The notes below the pieces were generated by a model. The model saw only the letters and a program-made list of their open reading frames with translations, was not told the origin of the DNA and did not search any database. The position numbers and the translations under genes are program-made. Shown here in pieces: positions 25,499-34,095 of a stretch of 50,904 nucleotides of DNA (its first letter is position 1; every line of letters begins with the position of its first letter). Source of the stretch: Methanobacteriota archaeon. Lineage in GTDB: Archaea; Halobacteriota; Methanosarcinia; Methanosarcinales; Methanosarcinaceae. Location of the stretch: the NCBI GenBank assembly GCA_016841625.1, contig JAENYU010000029.1:1124-52027 (forward strand). Reading direction: 5' to 3'.

Positions 25499-25906
25499 TC
25501 AATCTTCTCTTACCAGTACAAGGGTCTTTGCGAGCATATCATGTATACCCTGTCTTTTTGCATTGAAGAGTATTGGAAGGAACCCTGCACCAAAGGGCAG
25601 GGCAGCCAGAATTTTTCCCACAAACCTCTTTGTGGCCCGGTCAAAGGGGATCCTGTTTCCCTCAAGGTCTGTTACTATGATGTTCATTGCCTGTTTGCCC
25701 ACGGTCCCCTGCCGGACCGAACTTTCCAGGTAGGCAAAATAGTTCCAGGAGACAAGGATCACCAGGACGTAGAAGAAAGCTCCTCCCAGCACACCTCCTC
25801 CCTTCATCCCCGAGATGAACTGGATGAACGCCACGAAAATGATGATTAAGAAAGAATCGATTATCGAGGCTATGAACCTCCTTAGAAAACCGGAATAATT
25901 ATGCAT
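25499..25906 (-). CDS. RDD family membrane protein
   Basis: A 135-aa integral membrane protein with the RDD pattern: FLRRFIASIIDSFLI (conserved Arg and Asp in the first helix), a second hydrophobic helix (GGAFFYVLVILVSWNYFAYL), then QGTVGKQAMNIIVTDLEGNRI and a third helix (KILAALPFGAGFLPILF), ending in RQGIHDMLAKTLV. Some RDD proteins have been linked to ion or proton exchange, but the family is mostly uncharacterised. It appears monocistronic. Its 3' flank holds the 13-bp tandem array. Confidence 0.9.
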   Translation of the reverse strand: MHNYSGFLRRFIASIIDSFLIIIFVAFIQFISGMKGGGVLGGAFFYVLVILVSWNYFAYLESSVRQGTVGKQAMNIIVTDLEGNRIPFDRATKRFVGKILAALPFGAGFLPILFNAKRQGIHDMLAKTLVLVRED

Positions 25907-26138
25907 AGACTTTCCTCATGGATTTCCCTTTAAGATATTTTAAACATTAGACGGCGATAAATAATAAAATTACCCTATTATGGAAAAAGCGGCTACCTTA
26001 AATAGGGGTCACAAAAAGCTGTGAAATCGTCCTGCAACTTAAGTTCAAATCGATTCAAACCTTAAACAATTCTTAAATAATTCACGGTTCATAATAAACG
26101 GCAGACAAGAGAAAAAAAGAGAAAAAAAGAGTATTCCC

Positions 26139-27140
26139 ATGAAAAAGTACCTGCTACTCCCTGCAATTCTTATGATAATCTGTAGCGTTACAGCCTTTTC
26201 CGGCTGCACGGAAACCGGTGAAAACGGCCCCGCCGAATTCAACGAAAGCTCCAAAGAAGAAAGCCGGCAGATCGCCGAAACCTATGTAAAAAACCTGGAC
26301 TCTTACAGAGAGTACAACCTTACCGAACCGGATCTTCTCGAAACCCGAGCCCTGAACCCCCCATATTCCTGGCAGTTCGTCTATAAATTCGACCTGGTCT
26401 CGGAAAAGGACCCCGAAGTAATCGATACTGCCAGGGTAACAGTCACGGTTATCGAAGGAAAAGTCTCAGATTCAATCTATGCTCAGGGCAGCAGGTACAA
26501 ACTTGGAATACCCACAGGTTCCATGGGTGTGGATTCCCTGCTGGAAAAACCGGTTTACGGTGCGGAAATCTTCGTATACGGCACGGTTTCGGAACTCGAA
26601 AAGGCGCCGAATGCCTCATTTAAGCTGAACTGGGAAGCAAATGTCCTTGACGTGGAAATGGTCGGGTCAGCTGCCGGCATCGAAGACATAGAAAACGGGG
26701 ACTGGGTCATCGTTACCGGGAGCTTGAAAGCCGAAAAAGAAGATGAAAATAAAACTGAAATCGAAACGGAAGACGGCAAAACCCCGGTACTTCTCGCAAA
26801 AATGGTTCAGACTGAAGACATTTCCGAGGACGAAATATTCAGCAGTGAAATGGTTCAGGTGGACGAAGAAGCAATAGTCGTCCACGAAATTCCCGAAAAT
26901 GTGACAGCTCAGACCTACCGCGTTCGGTACGAGATAAAAGAAGATGACCGAACGGTGGCTGCAGCCGAAGAACTTTTTGAAAACATCTCCCCTGCAAATC
27001 CCATAGAAATCAGGATCGATGACGTAAAAGTCGGGAGCACGTACACCATCCGGGTATTCATAAGGAATATGGAGGGCCGGATCCTCTCCGATGCAGAGCA
27101 TGTGGGGGGCTTTGGAGAAGAAAAAGTTGGTCAGGATTGA
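26139..27140 (+). CDS. exported lipoprotein-like protein
   Basis: A 333-aa protein with an N-terminal signal (KKYLLLPAILMIICSVTA) and a lipobox-like AFSGC (Cys at about 24), so it is probably lipid-anchored on the outer face of the membrane. After an acidic linker come beta-rich segments (ARVTVTVIEGKVSDSIYAQG; AEIFVYGTVSELEKAPN) and a probable C-terminal fibronectin or CARDB-like fold (TAQTYRVRYEIKEDDRTV; TIRVFIRNMEGRILSDAEH). I do not recognise a named family. The gene has its own AT-rich upstream region with GAGAAAAAAA repeats directly before the start. Confidence 0.78.
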   Translation: MKKYLLLPAILMIICSVTAFSGCTETGENGPAEFNESSKEESRQIAETYVKNLDSYREYNLTEPDLLETRALNPPYSWQFVYKFDLVSEKDPEVIDTARVTVTVIEGKVSDSIYAQGSRYKLGIPTGSMGVDSLLEKPVYGAEIFVYGTVSELEKAPNASFKLNWEANVLDVEMVGSAAGIEDIENGDWVIVTGSLKAEKEDENKTEIETEDGKTPVLLAKMVQTEDISEDEIFSSEMVQVDEEAIVVHEIPENVTAQTYRVRYEIKEDDRTVAAAEELFENISPANPIEIRIDDVKVGSTYTIRVFIRNMEGRILSDAEHVGGFGEEKVGQD

Positions 27141-27269
27141 GACTCCGGGTTTAAGATACGGAAAAATACACAACCCTGCACGCAACCTTAAAATTGCGTA
27201 AGCTTTTTTACTTTCTGCTGCAACTTCTTATTAAGGGAAGCATATTAAGAGAAACCGGAAAATGCCAGC

Positions 27270-28010
27270 ATGAAAAACCTGAAACTCTACCGCAGCTTTG
27301 TTCTTGCATTGATACTGACTTCAGTACTCCTGTATGCCGTAGAGTACCTTTTGCTCGGAGATTCCGGGAGCATCTTTACAGCGTTCATAGGCAACCTGGC
27401 ATTTCTCCCGATCAACGTCCTCCTGGTCTCGATAATCATCCACAGGCTAATCAATGACATGGAAAGGAAAAACCGGATTGAGAAGCTGAACATGGTCATA
27501 GGGACCTTTTTCAGCCAGACCGGGACCCGGCTTCTGGGGTACTTTTCCGAGGCAGACCCCGGGATTGAAGAGTTCAGGAAGTACCTGATCGTTAAAAAGG
27601 ACTGGTCTGACAGGGAATTTGCCGATGTGAGCCGGAGGCTGAAGAACTACGAATACGCAATCAAGGTTGACCTTCTGGACCTGGAAGGTCTGCGGGACTT
27701 CCTTGACCACAGGAACGATTCCCTCCTGCGCCTGCTCGAAAACCCTGTAATGCTCGAGCACGAGACCTTCACCGAACTCCTGAGAGCCGTCTTCCACCTG
27801 ACCGAGGAACTCATCAACCGGGAAGACCTGGAAGGGCTTCCTCCGAGCGACCTGGAGCACCTGGAGGGGGACGTAAAGAGGGTCTATGGTCTCCTGGTCT
27901 ACGAGTGGGTCGCTTACATGGAGTACCTGAAGAACAATTATCCGTATCTTTTTTCGCTTTCCATGCGGACTAATCCATTCGATAGGGAAGCTTCGCCTGT
28001 GGTGAAATGA
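27270..28010 (+). CDS. membrane protein with long cytoplasmic helical domain
   Basis: A 246-aa protein, not recognised. Two hydrophobic helices form the N-terminus (about 10-24 and 38-60, SFVLALILTSVLLYAVEYLLL and LAFLPINVLLVSIIIHRLI), followed by a charged helical region of about 180 residues that ends without cysteines or catalytic motifs. The domain after the membrane is rich in Leu, Glu, Asp and Arg (LLDLEGLRDFLDHRNDSLLRLL), as in signalling or scaffold helices. It lies 129 bp after the lipoprotein gene on the same strand, and co-transcription is possible. Confidence 0.78.
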   Translation: MKNLKLYRSFVLALILTSVLLYAVEYLLLGDSGSIFTAFIGNLAFLPINVLLVSIIIHRLINDMERKNRIEKLNMVIGTFFSQTGTRLLGYFSEADPGIEEFRKYLIVKKDWSDREFADVSRRLKNYEYAIKVDLLDLEGLRDFLDHRNDSLLRLLENPVMLEHETFTELLRAVFHLTEELINREDLEGLPPSDLEHLEGDVKRVYGLLVYEWVAYMEYLKNNYPYLFSLSMRTNPFDREASPVVK

Positions 28011-28211
28011 CCTGCTCCGGCTATAAGGGAGGAGCCTGGCGTTAAGAGTTATTTTGACAAGAGTTCTTGTAACAGGAGTCCCGCATCCTGAATCAAAGGT
28101 ATTATGTAAAAAAATGTGCTTTACTGCTATTCTTTTCTTAATGCCAGTCCAGGGTTCCCAACATAAGTAACTCTGATTTCACTTATATACGTTCAAGCCA
28201 TAATTTAATTC

Positions 28212-28946
28212 ATGCTCTTTAAAGTGAAACGTCTGCATGTGGCATTACGCCTAATGCTGGCATTTATTCTGGTCTTTTCGATAATCGGTATAAATGCCCA
28301 GGTCCCGATATGCAGTGCTGGTACTGAAAGTGAAATTTCCGGACCTGAGTCTCATGTTTCAAAAGTTGGACTGCAGCAAGGTTTTCCGATACTTTCCGAG
28401 CTCGGGATTGCTAAGCTGATAATTCACATTCCGGAGAGCTTTCAATCACAATCCCGAACCCCGGATAATTCGAATCCTCAGCCGCAAGCCATACCCACCA
28501 GTAAAAATCAAAAGGCACAAACCGGTTCAAGTTCAGAAAAACCCGCAACAACGGAAACAAAACCCATGCCAAAAGACCTTTTCAGCCAGATGGAACGGGC
28601 AGTGGGCTATTATAACAGTGGGATCGATGAAGTCCCAATACCCCTGAAAAAACTTGCAGGGAATGACATTATCTTCCTGAATATTGGCTTGAATGACGGC
28701 AGCAAGTTGCAAATCAAAGCCGTTACGGATAGCGGGGAAATTATCGAGTTCAGAAAACTTGCCCCTGGGGAAAAAGTGGATGCCTCTGTCTCTGTACATT
28801 GCTCCGAGGACACTTTCAGGGGAATAATGTACTCTAAAGATCCCCTCAATACCTTTGTCACAGCCCTGAACAGCGGGAAATTGAACATTGAATGCAAGGG
28901 AATACTTAAAAAAGGGGCTCTTTTAACTGTAAAAACGTTGGCTTGA
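28212..28946 (+). CDS. exported protein with Pro/Ser-rich linker
   Basis: A 244-aa protein with an N-terminal hydrophobic segment (about 12-30, LRLMLAFILVFSIIGINA), a low-complexity Gln/Pro/Ser/Thr linker (75-120) and a compact C-terminal domain of about 110 residues. The end of that domain (SKDPLNTFVTALNSGKLNIECKG) recalls SCP2-like sterol-carrier domains, but the match is weak and made by eye. The C-terminal domain is probably outside the cell. The upstream gap has a TATA-like CTTATATACG near 28182, about 25-30 bp before the ATG, so the transcript may be nearly leaderless. Confidence 0.72.
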   Translation: MLFKVKRLHVALRLMLAFILVFSIIGINAQVPICSAGTESEISGPESHVSKVGLQQGFPILSELGIAKLIIHIPESFQSQSRTPDNSNPQPQAIPTSKNQKAQTGSSSEKPATTETKPMPKDLFSQMERAVGYYNSGIDEVPIPLKKLAGNDIIFLNIGLNDGSKLQIKAVTDSGEIIEFRKLAPGEKVDASVSVHCSEDTFRGIMYSKDPLNTFVTALNSGKLNIECKGILKKGALLTVKTLA

Positions 28947-29072
28947 AATGAAAATAATTGATTTTTAGCTTTCTATTCAGAGCCCAAATTTTGTTTAACC
29001 CCGGGAAAATAACTCGAAAATAGAACCCGAGAATATAACTCGGGAAAAAGAAGACAGGAGAAATTTCTGTCT

Positions 29073-29396
29073 TCACTTCTCTTTTTTCTTTGTCACTTTA
29101 GCCATTAACCCTTTGATGTCTCCCTTGACGTCAGAGGCAAGCTTTTTTGCAGAATCTCCTGTGCTATCGGCCAGTTTTTCAACCTTGCCTGTGATTCCTT
29201 TTACCTCGTTTTTCACATCGATGGATTTGATATCTCCGGCAAGGGACTTTATCTCCCCGTTTATGCTCTTTGCAAGCTTTGAGGCTTCATCACCAGTTTT
29301 CTTTGCAAGGTCATCTATGTCGCTCCCAAGTTCCCCGATTTTTTCCTGGATCCCGGAACCTTTCTTGACGGTTTCTTCTTTCTTTTCACTTTCCAT
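29073..29396 (-). CDS. Lys/Asp-rich coiled-coil (LEA/apolipoprotein-like) protein
   Basis: About 107 aa starting at ATG 29396 (MESEKKEETVKKG). It is almost entirely an amphipathic repeating helix with an 11-residue-like pattern (IDDLAKKTGDEASKLAKSIN, then EVKGITGKVEKLADSTGDSA), recalling LEA or phasin-like stress proteins. No signal peptide is present from this start. A 20-residue extension to 29456 is possible but Phe/Leu-rich and poorly supported. Function unknown; protection or scaffold roles are only analogies. It lies beside the IS element. Confidence 0.7.
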   Translation of the reverse strand: MESEKKEETVKKGSGIQEKIGELGSDIDDLAKKTGDEASKLAKSINGEIKSLAGDIKSIDVKNEVKGITGKVEKLADSTGDSAKKLASDVKGDIKGLMAKVTKKKEK

Positions 29397-29456
29397 TAGT
29401 TTAGCCACTGAAAAACCCCCGTAACTGTCTTTTAAGAATAGTTTATTTTTATGCAA

Positions 29457-29764
29457 TTATTAATTGGCGATCCGAAATTATAAAATTATCTCTAAACTAT
29501 CTAATAATTTCTCATATACAGAAAGCTTACATACCGGACATACAATGCCGTAAAAGACGTACAAATGTCCTACGGGACGCCAAAAGACCCCACAAATGGC
29601 ATCCTTATAAGGATGAAAGTAGAAGGGTTTTAACTCCAAAGGCGGGAAGTCCCCTTCCTCGGAGGCCGTAGGCCGACAGGTGGGGGATGAAAGCCGTCAA
29701 CTTCCTCTAAAAACAATGTCTGCTAATTTACATATAATTATAGTTCCTCATTATACCTTCAACT
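29457..29764. other. spacer containing the left end of the IS200/IS605 element
   Basis: The first part is the AT-rich promoter of the coiled-coil gene. From about 29636 the element begins: AAAGGCGGGAAGTCCCC, then a GGCC-GTA-GGCC hairpin at 29666-29676, of the kind recognised by the Y1 transposase at the left end. Confidence 0.55.
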
Positions 29765-30181
29765 ATGAAATATGATCTTGATAAAGATAGTCATTCGGTA
29801 TGCTCATTACAGTACCACTTTGTTCAATGTGTGAAATACAGGAGAGGAGCACTGGTAAACCCTCTTGTAGTAGACTTGCTGAAAACAAAGATACACCAGA
29901 TCAGTGAGACATTTGAGGTTGATGTTCTCAACATCGAATGCGATAAAGATCATTTTCATATGATATTTAGAACAAAACCAACTCTTGATATTCCGAAATA
30001 CATTAACACTATCAAAACAATATCATCAAGAGAAATCAGAAGAAACTTTCCAGAAGTGAAACAACTATTGTTGAAAGATGCTTTTTGGTCACGTTCTTAC
30101 TTCATTGCTTCAACTGGGCAGGTCACTCTACCGATTCTTATGAAATATGTGGAGAATCAGGGCAAAGATGCAACTAACTGA
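29765..30181 (+). CDS. tnpA: IS200/IS605 transposase TnpA (Y1 HUH)
   Basis: A 138-aa HUH single-strand transposase. The HUH pair is HFH at 63-65 within CDKDHFHMIF, and the nucleophile is Tyr128 in LMKYVENQ. LQYHFVQCVKYRR near the N-terminus and SREIRRNFPE in the middle are standard. It cuts and joins single-stranded element ends. Length is normal for the family and no frameshift is seen, so it may be active. Its 3' end overlaps the tnpB start by 14 nt. Confidence 0.93.
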   Translation: MKYDLDKDSHSVCSLQYHFVQCVKYRRGALVNPLVVDLLKTKIHQISETFEVDVLNIECDKDHFHMIFRTKPTLDIPKYINTIKTISSREIRRNFPEVKQLLLKDAFWSRSYFIASTGQVTLPILMKYVENQGKDATN

Positions 30182-31418
30182 GAAGGTCAAAATCCATCCT
30201 ACAGAAGAACAGGTTGATGTTCTCTGGACTATCTCAAACCTCTCCAGGTTGACCTACAATTTTGCTCTGGCAGAAAGACAGGAAACATGGAGAAATGAAC
30301 AAAGAAGCGTCAGGTACGTAGAACAGCAAAACAAACTCCCTGAGATGAAAAAGAAATTTCCTCAGTACGCTATGGTCTATTCCAAAGTGTTGCAGGGAGT
30401 TCTCAAAAAACTTGATGGAAACTACAAATCGTTTTTTGCCCTTCGCAAAAACGGGGACACCAGTGCTAGACCGCCAAAACACAGGGGAAAAAACTATTTT
30501 TTCACAATAGTATACAACCAGAGTGGTTTCGAGTTCAGGGACGGAAAAGCCTCTTTTTCCCATAAGGTCAACGAAGTTCCTCTGTCTTTTGGGATTGATA
30601 GAGAGTTCGAAAACAAGAAGATCAAACAGGTTGAGATATTCAACAGTGACCCCTATAAGGCAAGGGGGGAATGGTACATCTCAGTAACCTATGACTATGA
30701 GCCAGAAGTTCCGTATCATGATAACGGTCTGTATCAGGCGATTGATGCAGGAATTACGAAAATAGTAACTGCTGTCAATTCTCAAGGAAAGTTTTTCGAA
30801 GCCAAAACTGCAAGACCTGACAAGTACTGGAACAAAAAAATAGATACTCTGAAATCCCGGAGAGATCACTGCAAGAAGAATAGCAAAAGATGGCAAAGGT
30901 TCAACACCAACATCAAAAAAATGGAGAAGAAAAAGGCTGACCAGAATAAGGATTACCAGCACAAACTCTCTAAAAAGATGATCGAGAACACTAAAGCCAA
31001 CACTATCATAGTCGGTGATCTGAAAGTCAAGAAAATGGCTAAGTCAAAAAAGCTGAAAGGGAAACGAAAAAAGGGACTTAACAGGTCTACTCAAAATCAG
31101 GGTTTCCTTTCTCGCTTCATCGGATTTTTGACCTACAAAGCAGAAAAAGTAGGTAAGAAAGTAATAAAAATCGATGAAAGTTATACGTCCAAAGAATGTT
31201 ATGTTTGTAAAAAACGGCATAAGATGCCGCTATATCAACGTACTATGTCTTGCGATTGTGGAAACACCATAGACAGGGATAGAAACTCTGCTATCAATAT
31301 CATGGAACGTTTCCTATTACAGAATGCCTTGTGGACAGGCTATCGGTACTTTGCCGATAATCTTCGACAAACAGGCTTGAAGATGGGTATTGAGTTCTTA
31401 GATCCAATACCTAAATGA
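30168..31418 (+). CDS. tnpB: TnpB RNA-guided nuclease, rearranged RuvC-II type
   Basis: A 416-aa TnpB with an N-terminal helix-turn-helix/OrfB domain, a RuvC-like nuclease and a Cys4 zinc ribbon. Asp193 in AIDAGI is RuvC-I. The usual glutamate of RuvC-II (EDL) is Gly283 in VGDLKVKKM, while Glu337 sits in IDESYTSKEC just before the zinc ribbon (Cys344, 347, 362, 364). Asp369 or Asp371 in DRDRNSAINI is RuvC-III. Known TnpB groups have moved the glutamate in this way, so the enzyme may still be active. Characterised TnpBs cut DNA next to a short motif, guided by an RNA from the element right end. The start is ATG 30168. Confidence 0.92.
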   Translation: MQLTEKVKIHPTEEQVDVLWTISNLSRLTYNFALAERQETWRNEQRSVRYVEQQNKLPEMKKKFPQYAMVYSKVLQGVLKKLDGNYKSFFALRKNGDTSARPPKHRGKNYFFTIVYNQSGFEFRDGKASFSHKVNEVPLSFGIDREFENKKIKQVEIFNSDPYKARGEWYISVTYDYEPEVPYHDNGLYQAIDAGITKIVTAVNSQGKFFEAKTARPDKYWNKKIDTLKSRRDHCKKNSKRWQRFNTNIKKMEKKKADQNKDYQHKLSKKMIENTKANTIIVGDLKVKKMAKSKKLKGKRKKGLNRSTQNQGFLSRFIGFLTYKAEKVGKKVIKIDESYTSKECYVCKKRHKMPLYQRTMSCDCGNTIDRDRNSAINIMERFLLQNALWTGYRYFADNLRQTGLKMGIEFLDPIPK

Positions 31419-31794
31419 TTCGAGTACTCGAAGGAAGCCCCTTCCTCGACTCCGAAGGAGGCAGGGAGGGGCAGTTCACTCCTACGATCCATAAGGTAGA
31501 AAACAGAAACCGCTCAAATAAAGAAACCACTTCAATAAGGAAAGCTCCCCATATCTATAAAAGTATAAATTGAAATAGTATGTTATCAAAGAATAATACA
31601 ACAGTTATGGAATTAAAAGAAGGCATTAAAAAAAGGTGGGATTTTTCCGACAACCTGAATTCCCCGGACCCCGGTAAAGTTCCCCAAGCATTATATATCG
31701 ACAATGGCTTTAGATGATAGCATCGGATAAAGAATATTCTTCAAATCTAGCTCTGGAACCCGCAAAACACGTAATCAGAAGAAATAGAGGAGCC
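31419..31794. other. IS right end and promoter of DUF373 gene
   Basis: Holds the palindrome and hairpins of the IS right end (to about 31485) and then AT-rich DNA. TATA-like CTATAAAAGTATAAATT is near 31555-31572, and another TTATATATC lies at 31691-31699, about 95-100 bp before the DUF373 start at 31795. No gene is seen. Confidence 0.5.
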
Positions 31795-32937
31795 ATGCGA
31801 ACTTTAGTTATCTGCATAGATCGGGACAATGACCTTGGAGAAAAGGCAAAACTCTCAACCCCTATCGTTGGAAGGGAAGCAAATGTTGAAGCTGCCACGA
31901 CACTCGGAATCGCCGATCCCGAGGATTCGGACACAAACACCATTTTCGGGGGAGTCAGGGTCCTTGACGAACTGCGGGCAAAGGGTATCGACGCGGAGAT
32001 TGTTTCATTTGCAGGCGACAGGAACGTAGGTGTTATCTCCGACCAGAAGATTGCCGAACAGCTGGAGACCTTCCTTGACATGTACGAGGTGAAAGGAGCT
32101 GTATTTGTATCGGATGGGGCAGAAGACGAGACCCTTGTCCCGATAGTGCAGTCTCGCATAAAAATCGATTCCGTAAAACGTATCGTGGTTATGCAGAGTG
32201 AAAACCTGGAAAGCACCTACTATATCCTCAAACACGCTTTTAGTGACCCGAAAATATCCCAGACCTTTTTCGTTCCGCTCGGACTCGCTTTCCTTATCTA
32301 TGCCATATTCCTGCTTGCCCAGTACCCCGAAGGCGCAGTCGTGGGGATCCTCGCTGCCGTCGGGATGTACATGCTCTACCGGGGCTTCGGGCTTGACGAC
32401 ACCCTCGCCCTCCAAAAAGAACGCCTGGGAGAGGCCTTCAAGGAGCAGAGGCTTATTTTTGTCAGCTATACCGCCGCCCTGCTTACAGGGGTAGTTGCCA
32501 CTGCCCACGGGGCAGCGCAAGTATGGGGACTCTACTCCGAAAGCGGGGTCTGGTACCATGGGACCCTCACCCTGATCTCGGTTTTCATCAATGCCTCAGT
32601 CTGGTTGTATGCAAGTGCATTCCTGCTGGCAAACCTGGGTAAAATATTTGACCTGAGGATGGCTGGAAAACCGACCCAAAAAAACATCTCGATCTCCCTC
32701 TTTATAATCGCAACCGGCCTGCTCTTCTGGGGAGCCAGCACCTACCTTCTGACAGAAGCTTCCCTTACAACCAGGTTTGCGGAGGATGCTTCCCTGGCTC
32801 TTCAGTACTTCGTATATTCAGTAATCGTCGCAATACTCATAGCCCTGGCAGGAATCAAAGTTTCCCTTGGAATCCCTGACTCCGGAGAGGATAAGAAAGC
32901 AAAGGGGAGAGGGAAAAAAAGGAAAGAAACTGCTTGA
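31795..32937 (+). CDS. DUF373 family membrane protein
   Basis: About 380 aa. The soluble N-terminal part (MRTLVICIDRDNDLGEKA ... ADPEDSDTNTIFGGVRVLDEL ... VFVSDGAEDE) is the DUF373 domain, an archaeal family of unknown function. From about residue 165 there are five or six hydrophobic helices, and the C-terminus is Lys/Arg-rich (KKAKGRGKKRKETA). I start it at ATG 31795, since the extension to 31714 lacks family character. The following gene's ribosome binding site begins about 60 bp after the stop, so the two are likely co-transcribed. The conserved Asp residues may bind a nucleotide or metal; this is inference. Confidence 0.85.
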   Translation: MRTLVICIDRDNDLGEKAKLSTPIVGREANVEAATTLGIADPEDSDTNTIFGGVRVLDELRAKGIDAEIVSFAGDRNVGVISDQKIAEQLETFLDMYEVKGAVFVSDGAEDETLVPIVQSRIKIDSVKRIVVMQSENLESTYYILKHAFSDPKISQTFFVPLGLAFLIYAIFLLAQYPEGAVVGILAAVGMYMLYRGFGLDDTLALQKERLGEAFKEQRLIFVSYTAALLTGVVATAHGAAQVWGLYSESGVWYHGTLTLISVFINASVWLYASAFLLANLGKIFDLRMAGKPTQKNISISLFIIATGLLFWGASTYLLTEASLTTRFAEDASLALQYFVYSVIVAILIALAGIKVSLGIPDSGEDKKAKGRGKKRKETA

Positions 32938-33002
32938 AAACGGAAAGCCAATTTGCTCTAAAAAGGAAATTAATACAGGCAGAAAAAGAGAGGAGAAAGG
33001 AA

Positions 33003-33779
33003 ATGGAAAAAACAGCCGAAAACGTTGAGATTGCAGTTCTGGGGGGCGTTGGTTTCGATTCGTACAGGGACTTTGAAAAACGTGCTGTAGAAACCCCTTA
33101 TGGGGAAGTAAGCGCCTATCTGACCGATATAAAAGGCAAAAACATCGCAGTAATTCCCCGGCACGCCGGCAAGAACCATATCCCTCCTCACAGGATCAAC
33201 TACAGGGCCAACGTCTGGGCTGTGCAGGTTCTGGGAGCTGAACGCATCATTTCCACAAACTCCGTGGGGTCCATGCGAGGGCACCCTGTGGGCAGCTTTG
33301 TCGTACTCGATGACTTCGTTGACTTTACCAGGAACAGGGTCTCAACCTTTTACGACGAGAATACTGTCCATGTCGACGTTTCGGAACCCTACTGCCCGGA
33401 AATCAAGGAAAGCCTCATAAAAGCCCTTGAAAAGCAGGGGATAGCCCACACTGAAGGCATCTACGCCTGCACAGAAGGTCCCCGCTTCGAGACCAGGGCA
33501 GAAATCCGCATGATGAGCCAGTTTGCCGACGTCGTGGGCATGACCGGGGTCCCGGAAGTCACCCTTGCAAAAGAACTCAGCCTCTGCTACTCTTCCCTTG
33601 CCATTGTCACAAACCAGGCCTGCGGAATGACCACGGAAAAACTGACAGCCGACGAGGTCACGGAAGTTGTGGGAAAAGCCCAGGACGCAATCTTCGAGAT
33701 CCTTTCCGATACAATCGAAAACATCCCCCAAACCCGGAACTGCAGGTGCAGGTTTGCAAAGGTGGGGGCCTGCCTTTAA
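33003..33779 (+). CDS. methylthioadenosine/methylthioinosine phosphorylase family (PNP superfamily)
   Basis: A 258-aa purine nucleoside phosphorylase-like enzyme that splits S-methyl-5'-thioadenosine, methylthioinosine or a purine nucleoside with phosphate. LGGVGFD, RHAGKNHIPPHRINYRAN, STNSVGSMRG, the ribose/methylthio pocket GMTGVPEVTLAKEL and TNQACGM match the MTAP group. ATG 33003 has GGAG 8 nt upstream and is preferred to TTG 32934. The C-terminus has two close cysteines (NCRCRF). The base preference depends on residues I cannot resolve. It follows the DUF373 gene. Confidence 0.88.
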   Translation: MEKTAENVEIAVLGGVGFDSYRDFEKRAVETPYGEVSAYLTDIKGKNIAVIPRHAGKNHIPPHRINYRANVWAVQVLGAERIISTNSVGSMRGHPVGSFVVLDDFVDFTRNRVSTFYDENTVHVDVSEPYCPEIKESLIKALEKQGIAHTEGIYACTEGPRFETRAEIRMMSQFADVVGMTGVPEVTLAKELSLCYSSLAIVTNQACGMTTEKLTADEVTEVVGKAQDAIFEILSDTIENIPQTRNCRCRFAKVGACL

Positions 33780-34095
33780 GCCTCTCCTTCTTTTAGAGTT
33801 GCTTCACCTTTAAACCGATCCTTCTTTTTTTGAGACCTGGCTTTTTATGCTGGGAAGTGCGGGAGGGAGTTTTTATATATAATAGATAAGTGATAATATG
33901 TATATGCAATAAGATTCTACTTGTAACGGTAAACTGATTCCTTTTTGAAGAGACACTGCAAAAAGGCACTGCAAAAAGGCATCACGCTCAATTTCTGTAA
34001 AACATATTCCGAAAAATAAAAATCCTGAAGCAAGCTTCCTGAAACAGGCCTGGTGAAGGAAGCTTACTTATATCATTCACATATCTGGGTATGCA
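33780..34095. other. intergenic promoter region of helicase gene
   Basis: AT-rich, no gene. TTTTTATATATAATAGATAAG near 33871 is a promoter-like cluster. GCAAAAAGGCA(C/T) is repeated near 33958 and 33971. CTTATATC at 34067-34074 lies about 22-29 bp before the helicase ATG, which suggests a leaderless transcript. Confidence 0.5.

Larger units (their letters stand above)
29636..31485 (+). mobile_element. IS200/IS605-family element (tnpA + tnpB)
   Basis: A complete-looking single-strand transposon, with a Y1 transposase, an overlapping tnpB, and structured non-inverted ends. The left end has the GGCC hairpin near 29666. The right side, after the tnpB stop, has a perfect 14-bp palindrome TTCGAGTACTCGAA (31419-31432), a CCTTC/GAAGG stem and GGGGCAGTTCACTC near 31469, which resembles the end of reRNA (omega-RNA) scaffolds next to the right end. 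Both boundaries are estimates within about 10-20 bp. These elements make no target duplications. Confidence 0.85.

Noticed and set aside
25303-25849. Lys-rich open frames of 64-168 aa
   Set aside because: Produced by the 13-bp stop-free tandem repeat, open in all frames, and extending antisense into the RDD gene.
30168-31418. TnpB as catalytically dead
   Set aside because: Loss of the EDL glutamate alone is not enough, because an alternative Glu lies in the position described for rearranged TnpB groups.
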